IMG/VR virus record: IMGVR_UViG_3300037674_000157
Coordinates: 1 to 42,364 of that record
DNA: 42,364 bases
From: a virus
Strand: one strand, 5' to 3'
Positions 7,770 to 15,693 of this stretch are shown in pieces (the first letter of the stretch is position 1; each line of letters opens with the position of its first letter). The position numbers were made by a program, and so were the translations under genes. The notes beneath the pieces were generated by a model that was not told where the DNA came from, did not search any database, and saw nothing but the letters and a program-made list of their open reading frames with translations.

Positions 7770-10700
7770 TTAGGTTTGTGCCATATTTTGGACACGTCCG
7801 ATTTCTTGCCAGACGGATCCGTTGTATCTAAATGAGAATATATCAGTTTTATTTGCTGTCGCAGTTACAGTTGGTGCTGTACTTGCTGCGAACTCGAATA
7901 TTGTATTCCAAGCCATAGTATAAGCTGTTCCACCTTGTGCTATTTCCACACTAATAATTGCTCCTTCTACTGGATTAGTTGGCGCTTCCATTGTTGAATT
8001 TGCTGAATTTGCAAAGGCCCAATAAGCATTTGATTTAGTTCTAGCGTCCCATGCGACTGCAGCTGCAGTATTACTATTTTGAGCTAAAGTTGCTTGAGTT
8101 ATTCTTGCTGATTTAGATATTGTTGCATAACCATTAACAGCAAGGGCTGCACCTGAACCAGCTGAAGTTCCTGCATGGTCAATCTGTAAACCGTTAAATG
8201 GGCAATTAGGGTCAGTTATATTGATTCGCGCAAGACCATTTGAAAGAGCGTCATTTCTAGCAGATGTGATTAATAATGCTTGCTCTCCAGCCACCATTCC
8301 TTCTATGTCTAATCTAGCATCGGGAGTTGATGTTCCTATACCTACCTGTTCTCCACTATCAATGGTTATTGCTAATGCATCTGCATTATCATCTATACCT
8401 GTTGATCTAAAAGAAGTTAATGTTCCTGTACTTGTAATATTTGGTTGAGCCCCTGTTGTAACTGTAGCTGCTGTACCACTTGTATTACCTGTAACATTAC
8501 CTGTTAATGCTCCTACAAATGATGTTGCTGTTAAAGCTCCAGTACCTGCATTATATGTAATTGCTGCGTCTGTTTTCGGTCCTAAATCTCCTGTTGCTGA
8601 TTCGAAAAGAGCAACATAAGAAGATGTATCTGTTGTATCTGCAACTGTTACTGTTGCTGGTACAATATTTGCTGTACCATCAAAAGAGGTACCACCTATT
8701 GTTCGTGCGGTTGCTAAAGCTGTTGCTGTTCCAGCTAATCCTGTTGTATCTTGGTTAAGTGTATTAACTGTTAAGTCTATATCACCTGTAGCATCTTGAT
8801 ATGTTACAGTAATACCACTTTCAGTATTAGTTGATGTAAACATAGCTCCAACGATATCTTGTGCTTGTTCGTCTGTTAATACTACATTATCTAGTACATC
8901 TGATACTAGTGCTTTCTTAAGTGCGGAATCTGTAGCATCGTAGATCATAAAATGATCTGCCCCAGCTGCTGTTACTTGTGTTAATCCTGAGATTCCTGTT
9001 GCTGGGAATGTGTTAATTTCTGTTTGTGCGTGAGTTCTTGCTTCAACTAGTACTCCTGTTGGAGGTGCTGTTCCAAATGTTAGGGTTGTTCCACTAACAC
9101 TATATGTATCAGCTTTTTGATATACACCATCAAAGAATACTTGTACATTATTTACGTGTCCGGGTGCAGCTGCTAATGTAAGAGTAGTATCACTATTATC
9201 TCCTGTCATTGTATTTACAGCCATGCCTGCACCAGCTACTGCTGCGCTTACATGATAAGTTACTAGACCACGACCACTTACTGGGGCGTCTACCATTGTT
9301 AAAGTTGTTCCACTTACTGAGTATGCATCTTGGTTTTGATATACACCTTCAATAAATACCATTAAATCATTTTCATCTGAAGGAGTTGTGTCTAGAGTGA
9401 ATTCTGTTTCACTACCATCACCTGTAAATTCTTTTCTTGTAAAGGTGCTTGCACCTGAACTTCCACCAATTTCTCCCCAGCTATCAGTATAGCCTTCAAA
9501 TTTACTATCTGTAGTATTATATCGGAACATACCAGCAGCCGCAGATCCAGGTCTTTGACCAGTTGTTCCGTCAGGCATTCTTATTGCCCCAGTACCACTG
9601 AGTACTAAATCGTCAGCTAATTGATCTCCTGTAATTTGATTATCGTCTATATGTCTAGTAAGAATACTATTTTGTGCTATCTTAGTTCCATCAACTGCAT
9701 TATCAGCTATATTGGCTGTTGCTATTGTATTTGCGGCTATCTGATCAGTAGTAATTTGGTTGTCATCTATATGTTGAGTTAGAATAGCATTATTTGCTAT
9801 ATACCCAGAAGCTATTGCAGTTCCTTGCCATACTCCTGTTCCTATTGTTCCAACAGTAACTAAATTTGCTGCTGCAGTGATAGAAGCTTGTGTTCCACCA
9901 GTTACTGTAGCTGCTGTTCCTGAAGCATTTCCTGTAACATTTCCTGTTAAGTTACCTGTAACAGAAGTAGTAGTTAGTACTCCTGTACTTGGATTATAAG
10001 TTAATCCTGTGTCTGTTTCTATTCCTTGTGTACCCGTAGCTCCGTCTACAAAAGCGGGATAAACTGTTTCGTCTGTTGAATTATTAGCTACTGCTGTTAT
10101 GCTAGTTGCTAGTGCTGCAGTACCTGAAGTGTCTTGACTACCTGATGCGTTAACACCTGGTAGGTTAATATTGGCAGACCCGTCAAAGGATACTCCACCA
10201 ATAGTTCTTGCTGAAGTAAGAGTTGCTGCAGAGCCAGTAGTATTTTGACTGCCTACTGCATTAACACCCGGTAGGTTAATATTGGCAGACCCGTCAAAGG
10301 ATACTCCACCAATAGTTCTTGCTGAAGTAAGCGTTGCGGCAGATCCAGTAGTATTTTGACTACCTACTGCATTAACACCAGGTAGGTTGATATTTGCTGT
10401 ACCATCAAAAGATACGCCCCCTAAAGTTCTTGCTGTTGCTAATGCTGTTGCAGTAGCTGCTAAACCAACTGCTATATTGGCTGTACCGTCAAAAGATGTT
10501 CCACCTATTGTTCTAGCACTAGCTAATGCTGTTGCTGTTGCGGCATTACCTGTTGTGCTTCCAGAGCTTCCAGAAGTATTACCTGTTACATTACCAGTAA
10601 GATTACCAGTAACATTACCTTCAAGAGTTGCTACTAATGTGCCTACGGCATAACCTGTACCACTTGTATTTACAGTAGTTGTAGGCGCTGCCTGATTATC

Positions 10701-12353
10701 TTTAAATAATTTCCATTTTCCGCTATCACTAGCATCTCTAAATAATCCTGAATAAAGGTCTTGAGAACCACTAGTGTCATATAGACCATATAGTCCTATG
10801 TCTACTGCATCTGCAGCATTGTTACCGCTCGCTAGTGCTACTAACGGGTCGGCAACTGTAATTGTTGTGCTAGAAACTGTTGTTTGAGTTCCAGCAACTG
10901 TTAGGTTTCCTGCTATTGTTACATTAGTAGGTAAACCAAAATTAATTTTGTTATTTGAAACTGTTGTTTCTATTTCGTTTGCAGTACCTTCAAATGTAAA
11001 AGTATCAGTACCAACTGTAACAGTATCATTTGAACCACTATCTGCAGCGATTGTAAGTACTGAACTTGTAGCTGCTGTACTTGCGGCTGTAATACGTCCT
11101 TGAGCATCAATAGTTATTACTGGGATTGCTGAACTTGAACCATAGGCTGCAGGTGTTACTGCTGTATTAGCTAATTTTGCTGCTGTGACTTGATCGTCAG
11201 CAATGTGAGCAGTATCTATACTTCCATCAGTATAGTGTTCACTATCAATAGCATCATCAGCTATCTTAGCTCCTGTAACTGCATCTGCTCCTAGTTGGTC
11301 TGTAGTTACTTGTCCATCATCTATATGTCTAGTAAGAATACTATTTTGGGCTATCTTAGTCCCGTCTACAGCATTGTCAGCTATATTACCTGTGGCTATT
11401 GTATTAGCCGCTAGTTCTGTAGTTGTTACACTACCTGCTACTATTGAAGCTGTTACAACAGCATTAGTTGCTAATTGATCTGCTCCAACAGCGTCATCTG
11501 CAATCATAGATTGCTCTACTGCGTCTGATTGAATTGTTCCTGCGGCAGTTACATTTCCACTACCGTCAAATGAAGGTGATGTCCAAACGACATCTCCAGT
11601 CATTCCTATTGTTCTTCCTGTTGCTAAAGCTGTTGATGTTCCCGGTACAATATTTGCTGTACCATCGAACGAAGTTCCACCTATTGTTCTAGCCGTTGCT
11701 AGTGCTGTTGCTGTTCCAGCTAGTCCTACTGCTATATTGGCTGTTCCATCGAATGAAGTACCACCTATAGTCCTTGCTGTTGCTAATGCAGTAGCTGTAG
11801 CTGCTAGTCCTGTTGTGTCTTGGTTTAGTGTTCCTATTACTAAATCTACTGTACCATCACCATCTTGATATGTTGCTGTAATACCTGTTTCAGTATTACC
11901 TGTAAACATTCCACCTGCTATATCTTGTACGTTTTCTGTTGTTAATACAGCATCTGTTCCCCAAGATATATCTGTACCATCTGATGTAAGTACTTGTCCA
12001 TTACTTCCTAAAGAGAGTAAAGCAGGGTTTCCACTTGAATCACCATAAAGTATTTTACCTCTAGCTATTCCAGCTAGTTGTCCTATGCCAACGGAATCAT
12101 CTGCTATTTGATCAGCAGTTATTTGGTTGTCATCTATATGTTGAGTTAGAATAGCATTATTTGCTATATAAGTTGATGTTATTGTGCCCGTTAAGATTTC
12201 TCTTGCTGTAATATTATTTTCTGCTATTAAAGTAGAAGTTATCGCATTAGTAGCAATTTCTCTAGCTGTTATGTTATTTTCTGCTATTAAAGTAGAAGTT
12301 ACAGCGTTAATTGCTGGAAAAGTATCTACGGGTCTTTTACCTATATATGCCAT
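7770..12353 (-). CDS. Very long tail fibre (1527 residues)
   Basis: The ATG at 12353 overlaps the upstream TAA by one base (TAATG). The N-terminus MAYIGKRPVDTFPAINAV is a common fibre attachment start in marine phages. The shaft is built from several repeat types: ITSTLIAENNITARE units (60 bp apart near 12217 and 12277), IADNAVDGTKIAQNSILTRH units shared with the S74 fibre, and about ten copies of a TARTIGGTSFDGTANI unit, three of them in a near-identical 111-bp tandem (10161-10493). Middle residues about 1000-1120 hold a FTGDGSETEFTLD.TP module present in many phage fibres. The C-terminus (about 1370-1527) has VGIGTSTPDARLDIEG and then a knob-like region ending with FSFRYNGSVWQEIGR. No S74 chaperone is present. 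It is probably the main long fibre. Confidence 0.9.
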   Translation of the reverse strand: MAYIGKRPVDTFPAINAVTSTLIAENNITAREIATNAITSTLIAENNITAREILTGTITSTYIANNAILTQHIDDNQITADQIADDSVGIGQLAGIARGKILYGDSSGNPALLSLGSNGQVLTSDGTDISWGTDAVLTTENVQDIAGGMFTGNTETGITATYQDGDGTVDLVIGTLNQDTTGLAATATALATARTIGGTSFDGTANIAVGLAGTATALATARTIGGTSFDGTANIVPGTSTALATGRTIGMTGDVVWTSPSFDGSGNVTAAGTIQSDAVEQSMIADDAVGADQLATNAVVTASIVAGSVTTTELAANTIATGNIADNAVDGTKIAQNSILTRHIDDGQVTTDQLGADAVTGAKIADDAIDSEHYTDGSIDTAHIADDQVTAAKLANTAVTPAAYGSSSAIPVITIDAQGRITAASTAATSSVLTIAADSGSNDTVTVGTDTFTFEGTANEIETTVSNNKINFGLPTNVTIAGNLTVAGTQTTVSSTTITVADPLVALASGNNAADAVDIGLYGLYDTSGSQDLYSGLFRDASDSGKWKLFKDNQAAPTTTVNTSGTGYAVGTLVATLEGNVTGNLTGNVTGNTSGSSGSTTGNAATATALASARTIGGTSFDGTANIAVGLAATATALATARTLGGVSFDGTANINLPGVNAVGSQNTTGSAATLTSARTIGGVSFDGSANINLPGVNAVGSQNTTGSAATLTSARTIGGVSFDGSANINLPGVNASGSQDTSGTAALATSITAVANNSTDETVYPAFVDGATGTQGIETDTGLTYNPSTGVLTTTSVTGNLTGNVTGNASGTAATVTGGTQASITAAANLVTVGTIGTGVWQGTAIASGYIANNAILTQHIDDNQITTDQIAANTIATANIADNAVDGTKIAQNSILTRHIDDNQITGDQLADDLVLSGTGAIRMPDGTTGQRPGSAAAGMFRYNTTDSKFEGYTDSWGEIGGSSGASTFTRKEFTGDGSETEFTLDTTPSDENDLMVFIEGVYQNQDAYSVSGTTLTMVDAPVSGRGLVTYHVSAAVAGAGMAVNTMTGDNSDTTLTLAAAPGHVNNVQVFFDGVYQKADTYSVSGTTLTFGTAPPTGVLVEARTHAQTEINTFPATGISGLTQVTAAGADHFMIYDATDSALKKALVSDVLDNVVLTDEQAQDIVGAMFTSTNTESGITVTYQDATGDIDLTVNTLNQDTTGLAGTATALATARTIGGTSFDGTANIVPATVTVADTTDTSSYVALFESATGDLGPKTDAAITYNAGTGALTATSFVGALTGNVTGNTSGTAATVTTGAQPNITSTGTLTSFRSTGIDDNADALAITIDSGEQVGIGTSTPDARLDIEGMVAGEQALLITSARNDALSNGLARINITDPNCPFNGLQIDHAGTSAGSGAALAVNGYATISKSARITQATLAQNSNTAAAVAWDARTKSNAYWAFANSANSTMEAPTNPVEGAIISVEIAQGGTAYTMAWNTIFEFAASTAPTVTATANKTDIFSFRYNGSVWQEIGRVQNMAQT
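10161..10493 (-). repeat. 111-bp direct tandem repeat inside the large fibre gene
   Basis: A segment starting TAGGTTAATATTGGCAGACC on the plus strand occurs at 10161 and again at 10272. A third, more diverged copy starts at 10383, so the period is exactly 111 bases (37 codons) each time. Copies one and two are almost base-for-base the same, including third codon positions, so this duplication is recent compared with the other shaft repeats. In-frame length means gain or loss of a copy changes fibre length without breaking the gene. Confidence 0.9.
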
Positions 12354-12688
12354 TATGATTGCTCCATCACGGATACTATTGTATCGATTGAACTGGAAGT
12401 ATCAGATATAACCTTAATTATATCTCCTGTTTCTAGTACTAATTTTTGATCCCCACCTACTGCAACTAAAGATCCTCCTGTATAAACTTCTGCGTTTTTC
12501 ACTACATAGTAGTGGGCGTTTCCAGAACTATCATATATTCTAATACTTACTAATACAGGGCTAGTACTTGTTACATTTGCACAAGTAAGTCCTATTACAG
12601 TAGTAGTAGTCGAACTGGGTACAGTATACACCGTTGCTTCAGATGTACCTGTAGCTGCTACCGCAGCGTTTTTAAATGTATTTGCCAT
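12353..12688 (-). CDS. Small beta-rich virion protein of the fibre block
   Basis: A 111-residue protein from the ATG at 12688, with an AGGATA-type ribosome site in front. Its TAA overlaps the ATG of the large fibre (TAATG), which suggests coupled synthesis. The sequence is alternating hydrophobic/polar throughout (TVYTVPSSTTTTVIGLTCAN, then VSIRIYDSSGNAHYYVVKNA, then LVLETGDIIKVISD), like an immunoglobulin-like or small beta-sandwich domain. Similar short proteins lie beside fibre genes in many marine phages and are taken to be small adhesin or capsid/tail decoration proteins. I do not know a defined family. No membrane segment or catalytic motif is visible. Confidence 0.75.
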   Translation of the reverse strand: MANTFKNAAVAATGTSEATVYTVPSSTTTTVIGLTCANVTSTSPVLVSIRIYDSSGNAHYYVVKNAEVYTGGSLVAVGGDQKLVLETGDIIKVISDTSSSIDTIVSVMEQS

Positions 12689-12692
12689 ATTC

Positions 12693-12881
12693 TTATCCTA
12701 GTGCTATTGCGAGTGCGATTACGTCATCTTCTATAGCTTGAGCTACTATTGAATTATCTGTTTTACGAAGATATATCTTACCGTCTACAGCGCTTATTGC
12801 AAGTTCACCAACATCTATATCTCCAGTTTCTGGAGCTGTTGTGTTAGTTGTATTCCTTTTTAATTTAATTTGTTGTGTCAT
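12693..12881 (-). CDS. Short fibre N-terminal-domain-like protein
   Basis: A 62-residue protein whose ATG at 12881 overlaps the upstream fibre TAA by one base. The pattern IKLKRNTTNTTAPETGDIDVGELAIS..DGKIYLRKTD is the usual N-terminal attachment domain of phage fibres of the hyaluronidase-like type (KRST..P....L..GELAIN..DG.LY). The 439-residue upstream fibre begins with a similar domain (IIKIKRTTGATAPSSLNAGELAF). Here it ends after about 60 residues with no shaft, so it may be a free-standing adaptor, or the remnant of a fibre that has lost its shaft. Family recognition is good; role is inferred. Confidence 0.75.
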   Translation of the reverse strand: MTQQIKLKRNTTNTTAPETGDIDVGELAISAVDGKIYLRKTDNSIVAQAIEDDVIALAIALG

Positions 12882-14200
12882 TAGCTATATGTCCCACCAT
12901 CTATTGCCTGCATAACGAATCCAGTTCCATTAGATACAGGTATAAAACCTGATGTGCTTGAAGAAGTTAATCCTGTTCCACCTTTATTAACTGCTATCGA
13001 AGTACCGCTCCATACTCCTGTTGTAATAGTTCCAACAGTAACTAAATTTGCTAGAGAATCTATTGCGCTCTCCAAAGTAGCTTCTGTAGTGCTATCAATA
13101 TTATCAATATTTGTTAAAGTTAGACTTCCAGAGTTATCATTAAAAGGATAAGAATCTCCTACTTTAATAGAGTTTCCACCTGAGCCTGCTTCTATATTTG
13201 CTTTTAATGTACCTTGATTTCCCGAAAATACGTTACTATTATCTGTAGCATCTGGTATGAAAGCAAATTTGCCATCTGAATCATCATAACCAAAGAAAGC
13301 ATATTTTGCTCCACTTGAGTTATACTTCATTTTAATACCACGATCTAAGTTATCATCAGAACCAGAAGCTCCTATTTCAAATATTGGATCGGCTATTGCT
13401 ACTGTAGTTGAATTAACAGTAGTAGTTGTACCACTTACTGTTAAATTACCTGTAACTGTTAAATTATCTCCAACTGTTACTTCGGAAGTACCGTGCCCAA
13501 GTGTTACTGGAACACCTGAAGTTGCTGTACCAATGGCTATACCACCAGTAGTATCTGTAGTATCAATATCTACATCATCACTTGCATCAATATCAAAAGT
13601 AGTAGCATTTATATCTACTGCTCCATCTACTGTTAATGATCCGTCTATATCTGTATTATCTAAATTTGTAACTCCATCAACATCTACATTTCCTGAAATA
13701 TCTAAAGTTGCTCCTGTAAGAGTTCCTGATAAAGTAACATTTCTGAAACTTGACACATCTTTATTTGCGTCTACAACTACTGCTTTACTTGCAACTATTG
13801 TTCCTGCTATAGAACCATCTATTAAGTTAAGCTCTGCTGCTGTTGATGTAACACCGTCTAATATGTTTAATTCTGCTGCTGTTGATGTAACTAGTGTATC
13901 TGAGCCAGAAGTACCTATGTACAATGCTGGTGTTCTTACTTCTGAAGCCGACTTATTTGCATCTACAATTAATGCCGAACTTGCTGTAGTAGTCCCATGA
14001 ACATGGTCTAGTATATTAGCAAAGTAATTACCGCCAATTACTGTTACTGCGTTTGAATTTGCTGGGTCACCTATAAATAACCTCTGCCCCATATTGCTCT
14101 GATTCCCAGACCCACCTGAAAATGCTAATTCTCCTGCGTTCAAAGAACTAGGTGCGGTAGCCCCTGTTGTTCTTTTAATTTTAATTATATTTGTTGCCAT
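12881..14200 (-). CDS. Tail fibre with hyaluronidase-like N-terminal domain
   Basis: A 439-residue fibre starting at the ATG at 14200 (AGGAAAAATAA ribosome site). Residues 1-45 are the KR(S/T)T..P..L.AGELAF attachment domain. Residues about 100-135 contain two copies of TSTAAELN(I/L)(L/I)DG, a well-known repeat of marine phage fibres. Residues 150-270 are Asp/Thr-rich beta-helix-like repeats (DIDGSLTVDGAVDI, TVTGNLTVSGTTTTVNSTTV). Residues 280-330 hold a FEIGASGSDDNLDRGI module. The C-terminus reads VGTITTGVWSGTSIAVNKGGTGLTS, also common in fibres. There is no S74 domain or other chaperone. It probably forms a short trimeric fibre. Confidence 0.88.
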   Translation of the reverse strand: MATNIIKIKRTTGATAPSSLNAGELAFSGGSGNQSNMGQRLFIGDPANSNAVTVIGGNYFANILDHVHGTTTASSALIVDANKSASEVRTPALYIGTSGSDTLVTSTAAELNILDGVTSTAAELNLIDGSIAGTIVASKAVVVDANKDVSSFRNVTLSGTLTGATLDISGNVDVDGVTNLDNTDIDGSLTVDGAVDINATTFDIDASDDVDIDTTDTTGGIAIGTATSGVPVTLGHGTSEVTVGDNLTVTGNLTVSGTTTTVNSTTVAIADPIFEIGASGSDDNLDRGIKMKYNSSGAKYAFFGYDDSDGKFAFIPDATDNSNVFSGNQGTLKANIEAGSGGNSIKVGDSYPFNDNSGSLTLTNIDNIDSTTEATLESAIDSLANLVTVGTITTGVWSGTSIAVNKGGTGLTSSSTSGFIPVSNGTGFVMQAIDGGTYS

Positions 14201-14209
14201 TTATTTTTC

Positions 14210-14611
14210 CTAAAATGACCCACCATCTAAGGTGAAGGTCGTGGGAGATGATCCCCCTGCTGAGGCAATTGTGTGCCATTCGTATCCGCCCGATACTTGT
14301 CTGTATACAAAAAGTTCTTCACTAGAAGTATTGTACCATAGATCCCCCTCGGCTAAGTTACTCCCAGAAGGAGTTGAGGATTGTCTATAAAATTGATCTG
14401 CTAAATCTGCTAGTGCGTCTTGTACATTTCCACCTGCTAAACTACCTGTTTGTGTGTAAGTTACATATTCAGCTGAACCTGCTTGAAGAGTTAAATCCGT
14501 AGTAGTAGTTACAGTAATTGGATTATCACTTTGATTTAGTGTAACCGTATTAGCAGTAGCATCAACTGTTACATAGATGGGAGTCTCAGTGATTGTAACT
14601 GTGATAGCCAT
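14210..14611 (-). CDS. Fibre-associated protein, beta-rich N-terminus
   Basis: A 133-residue protein whose ATG at 14611 overlaps the TAA of the upstream gene (TAATG). Residues 1-50 alternate Val/Thr (MAITVTITETPIYVTVDATA) and look like a short beta-sandwich. Residues 50-75 read YTQTGSLAGGNVQDALADLA, a linker seen in tail fibre proteins (VQDAL.(D/E)L). Residues 80-115 hold a EGDLWYNTSSEELFVYR motif, common at fibre tips or in tail-associated structural proteins, where a DLWYNT..(N/E)LYVY strand pair is typical. It is probably a minor virion protein that works with the neighbouring fibre. No enzyme motif. Confidence 0.75.
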   Translation of the reverse strand: MAITVTITETPIYVTVDATANTVTLNQSDNPITVTTTTDLTLQAGSAEYVTYTQTGSLAGGNVQDALADLADQFYRQSSTPSGSNLAEGDLWYNTSSEELFVYRQVSGGYEWHTIASAGGSSPTTFTLDGGSF

Positions 14612-14946
14612 TATCTAGTTACTTCCGGCGTTACAGTTATGTTACCTTGTAGTACTCTAGTTACTGCTCCTACTCCTGATGTTATCTCTAAATCGTATAC
14701 GTATATGCCCTCTTCAATTGCTGATGTAGTACTGTTGGTCATAGTCATTGTTATCTTACCAGCACTAGCATCACTAATCGTGCACGTAAACGTGCCCGCA
14801 ACCGTACCTGAGTCGTGAGTTGATCGGAACTTTGACGCGACTGAATAGCCAGTTAAGTTCATAGCTGAGCTATTTTCTTGCAGGGTTAGAATACGATTGA
14901 AAGTCGCTCCCTGCTCTAGTGTGAAATTGTAGGTTCCTGCTGCCAT
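14611..14946 (-). CDS. Small tail/baseplate protein, BppU-N-like
   Basis: A 111-residue protein, first gene after the promoter at 14999-14971. The ATG at 14946 has GGAG 9-10 bases upstream. The pattern YNFTLEQGATFNRILTLQ...AMNLTGYSVASKFRST, followed by alternating strands to ITVTPEVTR, matches the N-terminal beta-sandwich seen in BppU-like baseplate proteins and in many short proteins next to phage fibres. In that family the domain fixes receptor-binding proteins to the baseplate or tail tip. Here it stands alone, so it may be an adaptor. The fold assignment is by pattern and the role is inferred from position at the head of the fibre block. Confidence 0.75.
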   Translation of the reverse strand: MAAGTYNFTLEQGATFNRILTLQENSSAMNLTGYSVASKFRSTHDSGTVAGTFTCTISDASAGKITMTMTNSTTSAIEEGIYVYDLEITSGVGAVTRVLQGNITVTPEVTR

Positions 14947-14970
14947 TTTATTATTTTCTCCATTTATGTA

Positions 14971-14999
14971 ATTATACCAAAATTTAAGGTATCTGTCAA
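14971..14999 (-). promoter_or_regulatory. Consensus sigma70-type promoter for the fibre block
   Basis: On the minus strand TTGACA (14999-14994) is followed by a 17-base spacer and TATAAT (14976-14971). The spacer ends TGG, giving an extended -10 (TGnTATAAT). All twelve core bases match the consensus. It lies in the 102-base gap between the GNAT-like gene and the 111-residue tail protein gene, about 25 bases before the ATG at 14946. It closely resembles the promoter at 39522-39494, with both ending TTTTGGTATAATT. Confidence 0.9.
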
Positions 15000-15048
15000 G
15001 ATATTTTTTTCTAAGGGGTGTATTAAACCCGGATTATTATGTTTTATT

Positions 15049-15693
15049 TTATGAAACAGTAAAGGTTACATCTGCCCAACCACTGTCTCCACTTTTTAAC
15101 GATTCACATTGTGCAATAGTAATACTTAAATTATCTAAAGATACTGAACTGCCCGCTGAGTTTAAAGCAACATCACTAGAATCCTTAGCTGATGCTGAAA
15201 CAGTCATGCCCAAATTTCCTAGTTTTGTTTTTACTAGTCCGATAGTACTAAACGTTGGGTCATTTTCTACCCAACCTTTGATTGTTGTAATATTCCATTC
15301 ACGCATTAGTCCTACTGCCAATATTTTATGATCTGTGAAGTAACCATTACCTCTATGAGTAGGGTGTATAATATCTGCTCGAACCCATGCTTCTCCAGAA
15401 ACCTCAAAACTATATACTCTTATACCTACAGCAACACCTGCGGGGTTTACTGAAATATAAGTTCTTATAAGAGGTTGATTATTAGGCATAGCATAACCAC
15501 TTTTAATACTAGCGTCTGTGCCTGTTTCATTTTGTGTTATTCTTGCAGAAAACCACTTTAAACGTTCGTCATAAGTAAATGTTCCAACTTCTGGACTTAA
15601 AGGATAATCCTTCCAACACTCCATCCAAAATGTGTAATCGCTTTCTATCATGGGTCTATATACCCAACTATTATTTGCTGTAATTGTAGTCAT
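15049..15693 (-). CDS. GNAT-like acetyltransferase domain protein in the tail module
   Basis: A 214-residue protein starting at 15693, overlapping the TAA of the giant tail-tip gene by one base (TAATG). Residues about 100-150 show the GNAT core: a strand (AWVRADIIHPTHRG) followed by HRGNGYFTDHKILAVGLMRE. This fits the acetyl-CoA loop pattern (Q/R)xxGxG/A and its helix. Next come TTIKGWVENDP and a helix TFSTIGLVKTKLGNLGM, as at the end of the fold. The last 50 residues are beta-rich and not GNAT-like. GNAT proteins transfer acetyl from acetyl-CoA to amines. In phage tail regions the substrate is not known, and it may instead be a structural protein with this fold. Class call is fair, activity unproven. 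Confidence 0.7.
   Translation of the reverse strand: MTTITANNSWVYRPMIESDYTFWMECWKDYPLSPEVGTFTYDERLKWFSARITQNETGTDASIKSGYAMPNNQPLIRTYISVNPAGVAVGIRVYSFEVSGEAWVRADIIHPTHRGNGYFTDHKILAVGLMREWNITTIKGWVENDPTFSTIGLVKTKLGNLGMTVSASAKDSSDVALNSAGSSVSLDNLSITIAQCESLKSGDSGWADVTFTVS

Noticed and set aside
7770-12353. Diversity-generating retroelement acting on the fibres
   Set aside because: No reverse transcriptase gene and no template/variable repeat pair with adenine-specific changes seen in the window.
13533-14000. Plus-strand open frame of 155 codons opposite a fibre gene
   Set aside because: It is the mirror of repetitive Thr/Val/Asp-rich fibre coding, lacks a ribosome site, and has low-complexity composition. 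The minus frame has clear family motifs.
15010-15035. Possible terminator between the GNAT gene and the fibre promoter (GGGT...ACCC)
   Set aside because: Only a 4-bp stem and followed by A residues, not T, on the transcribed strand.
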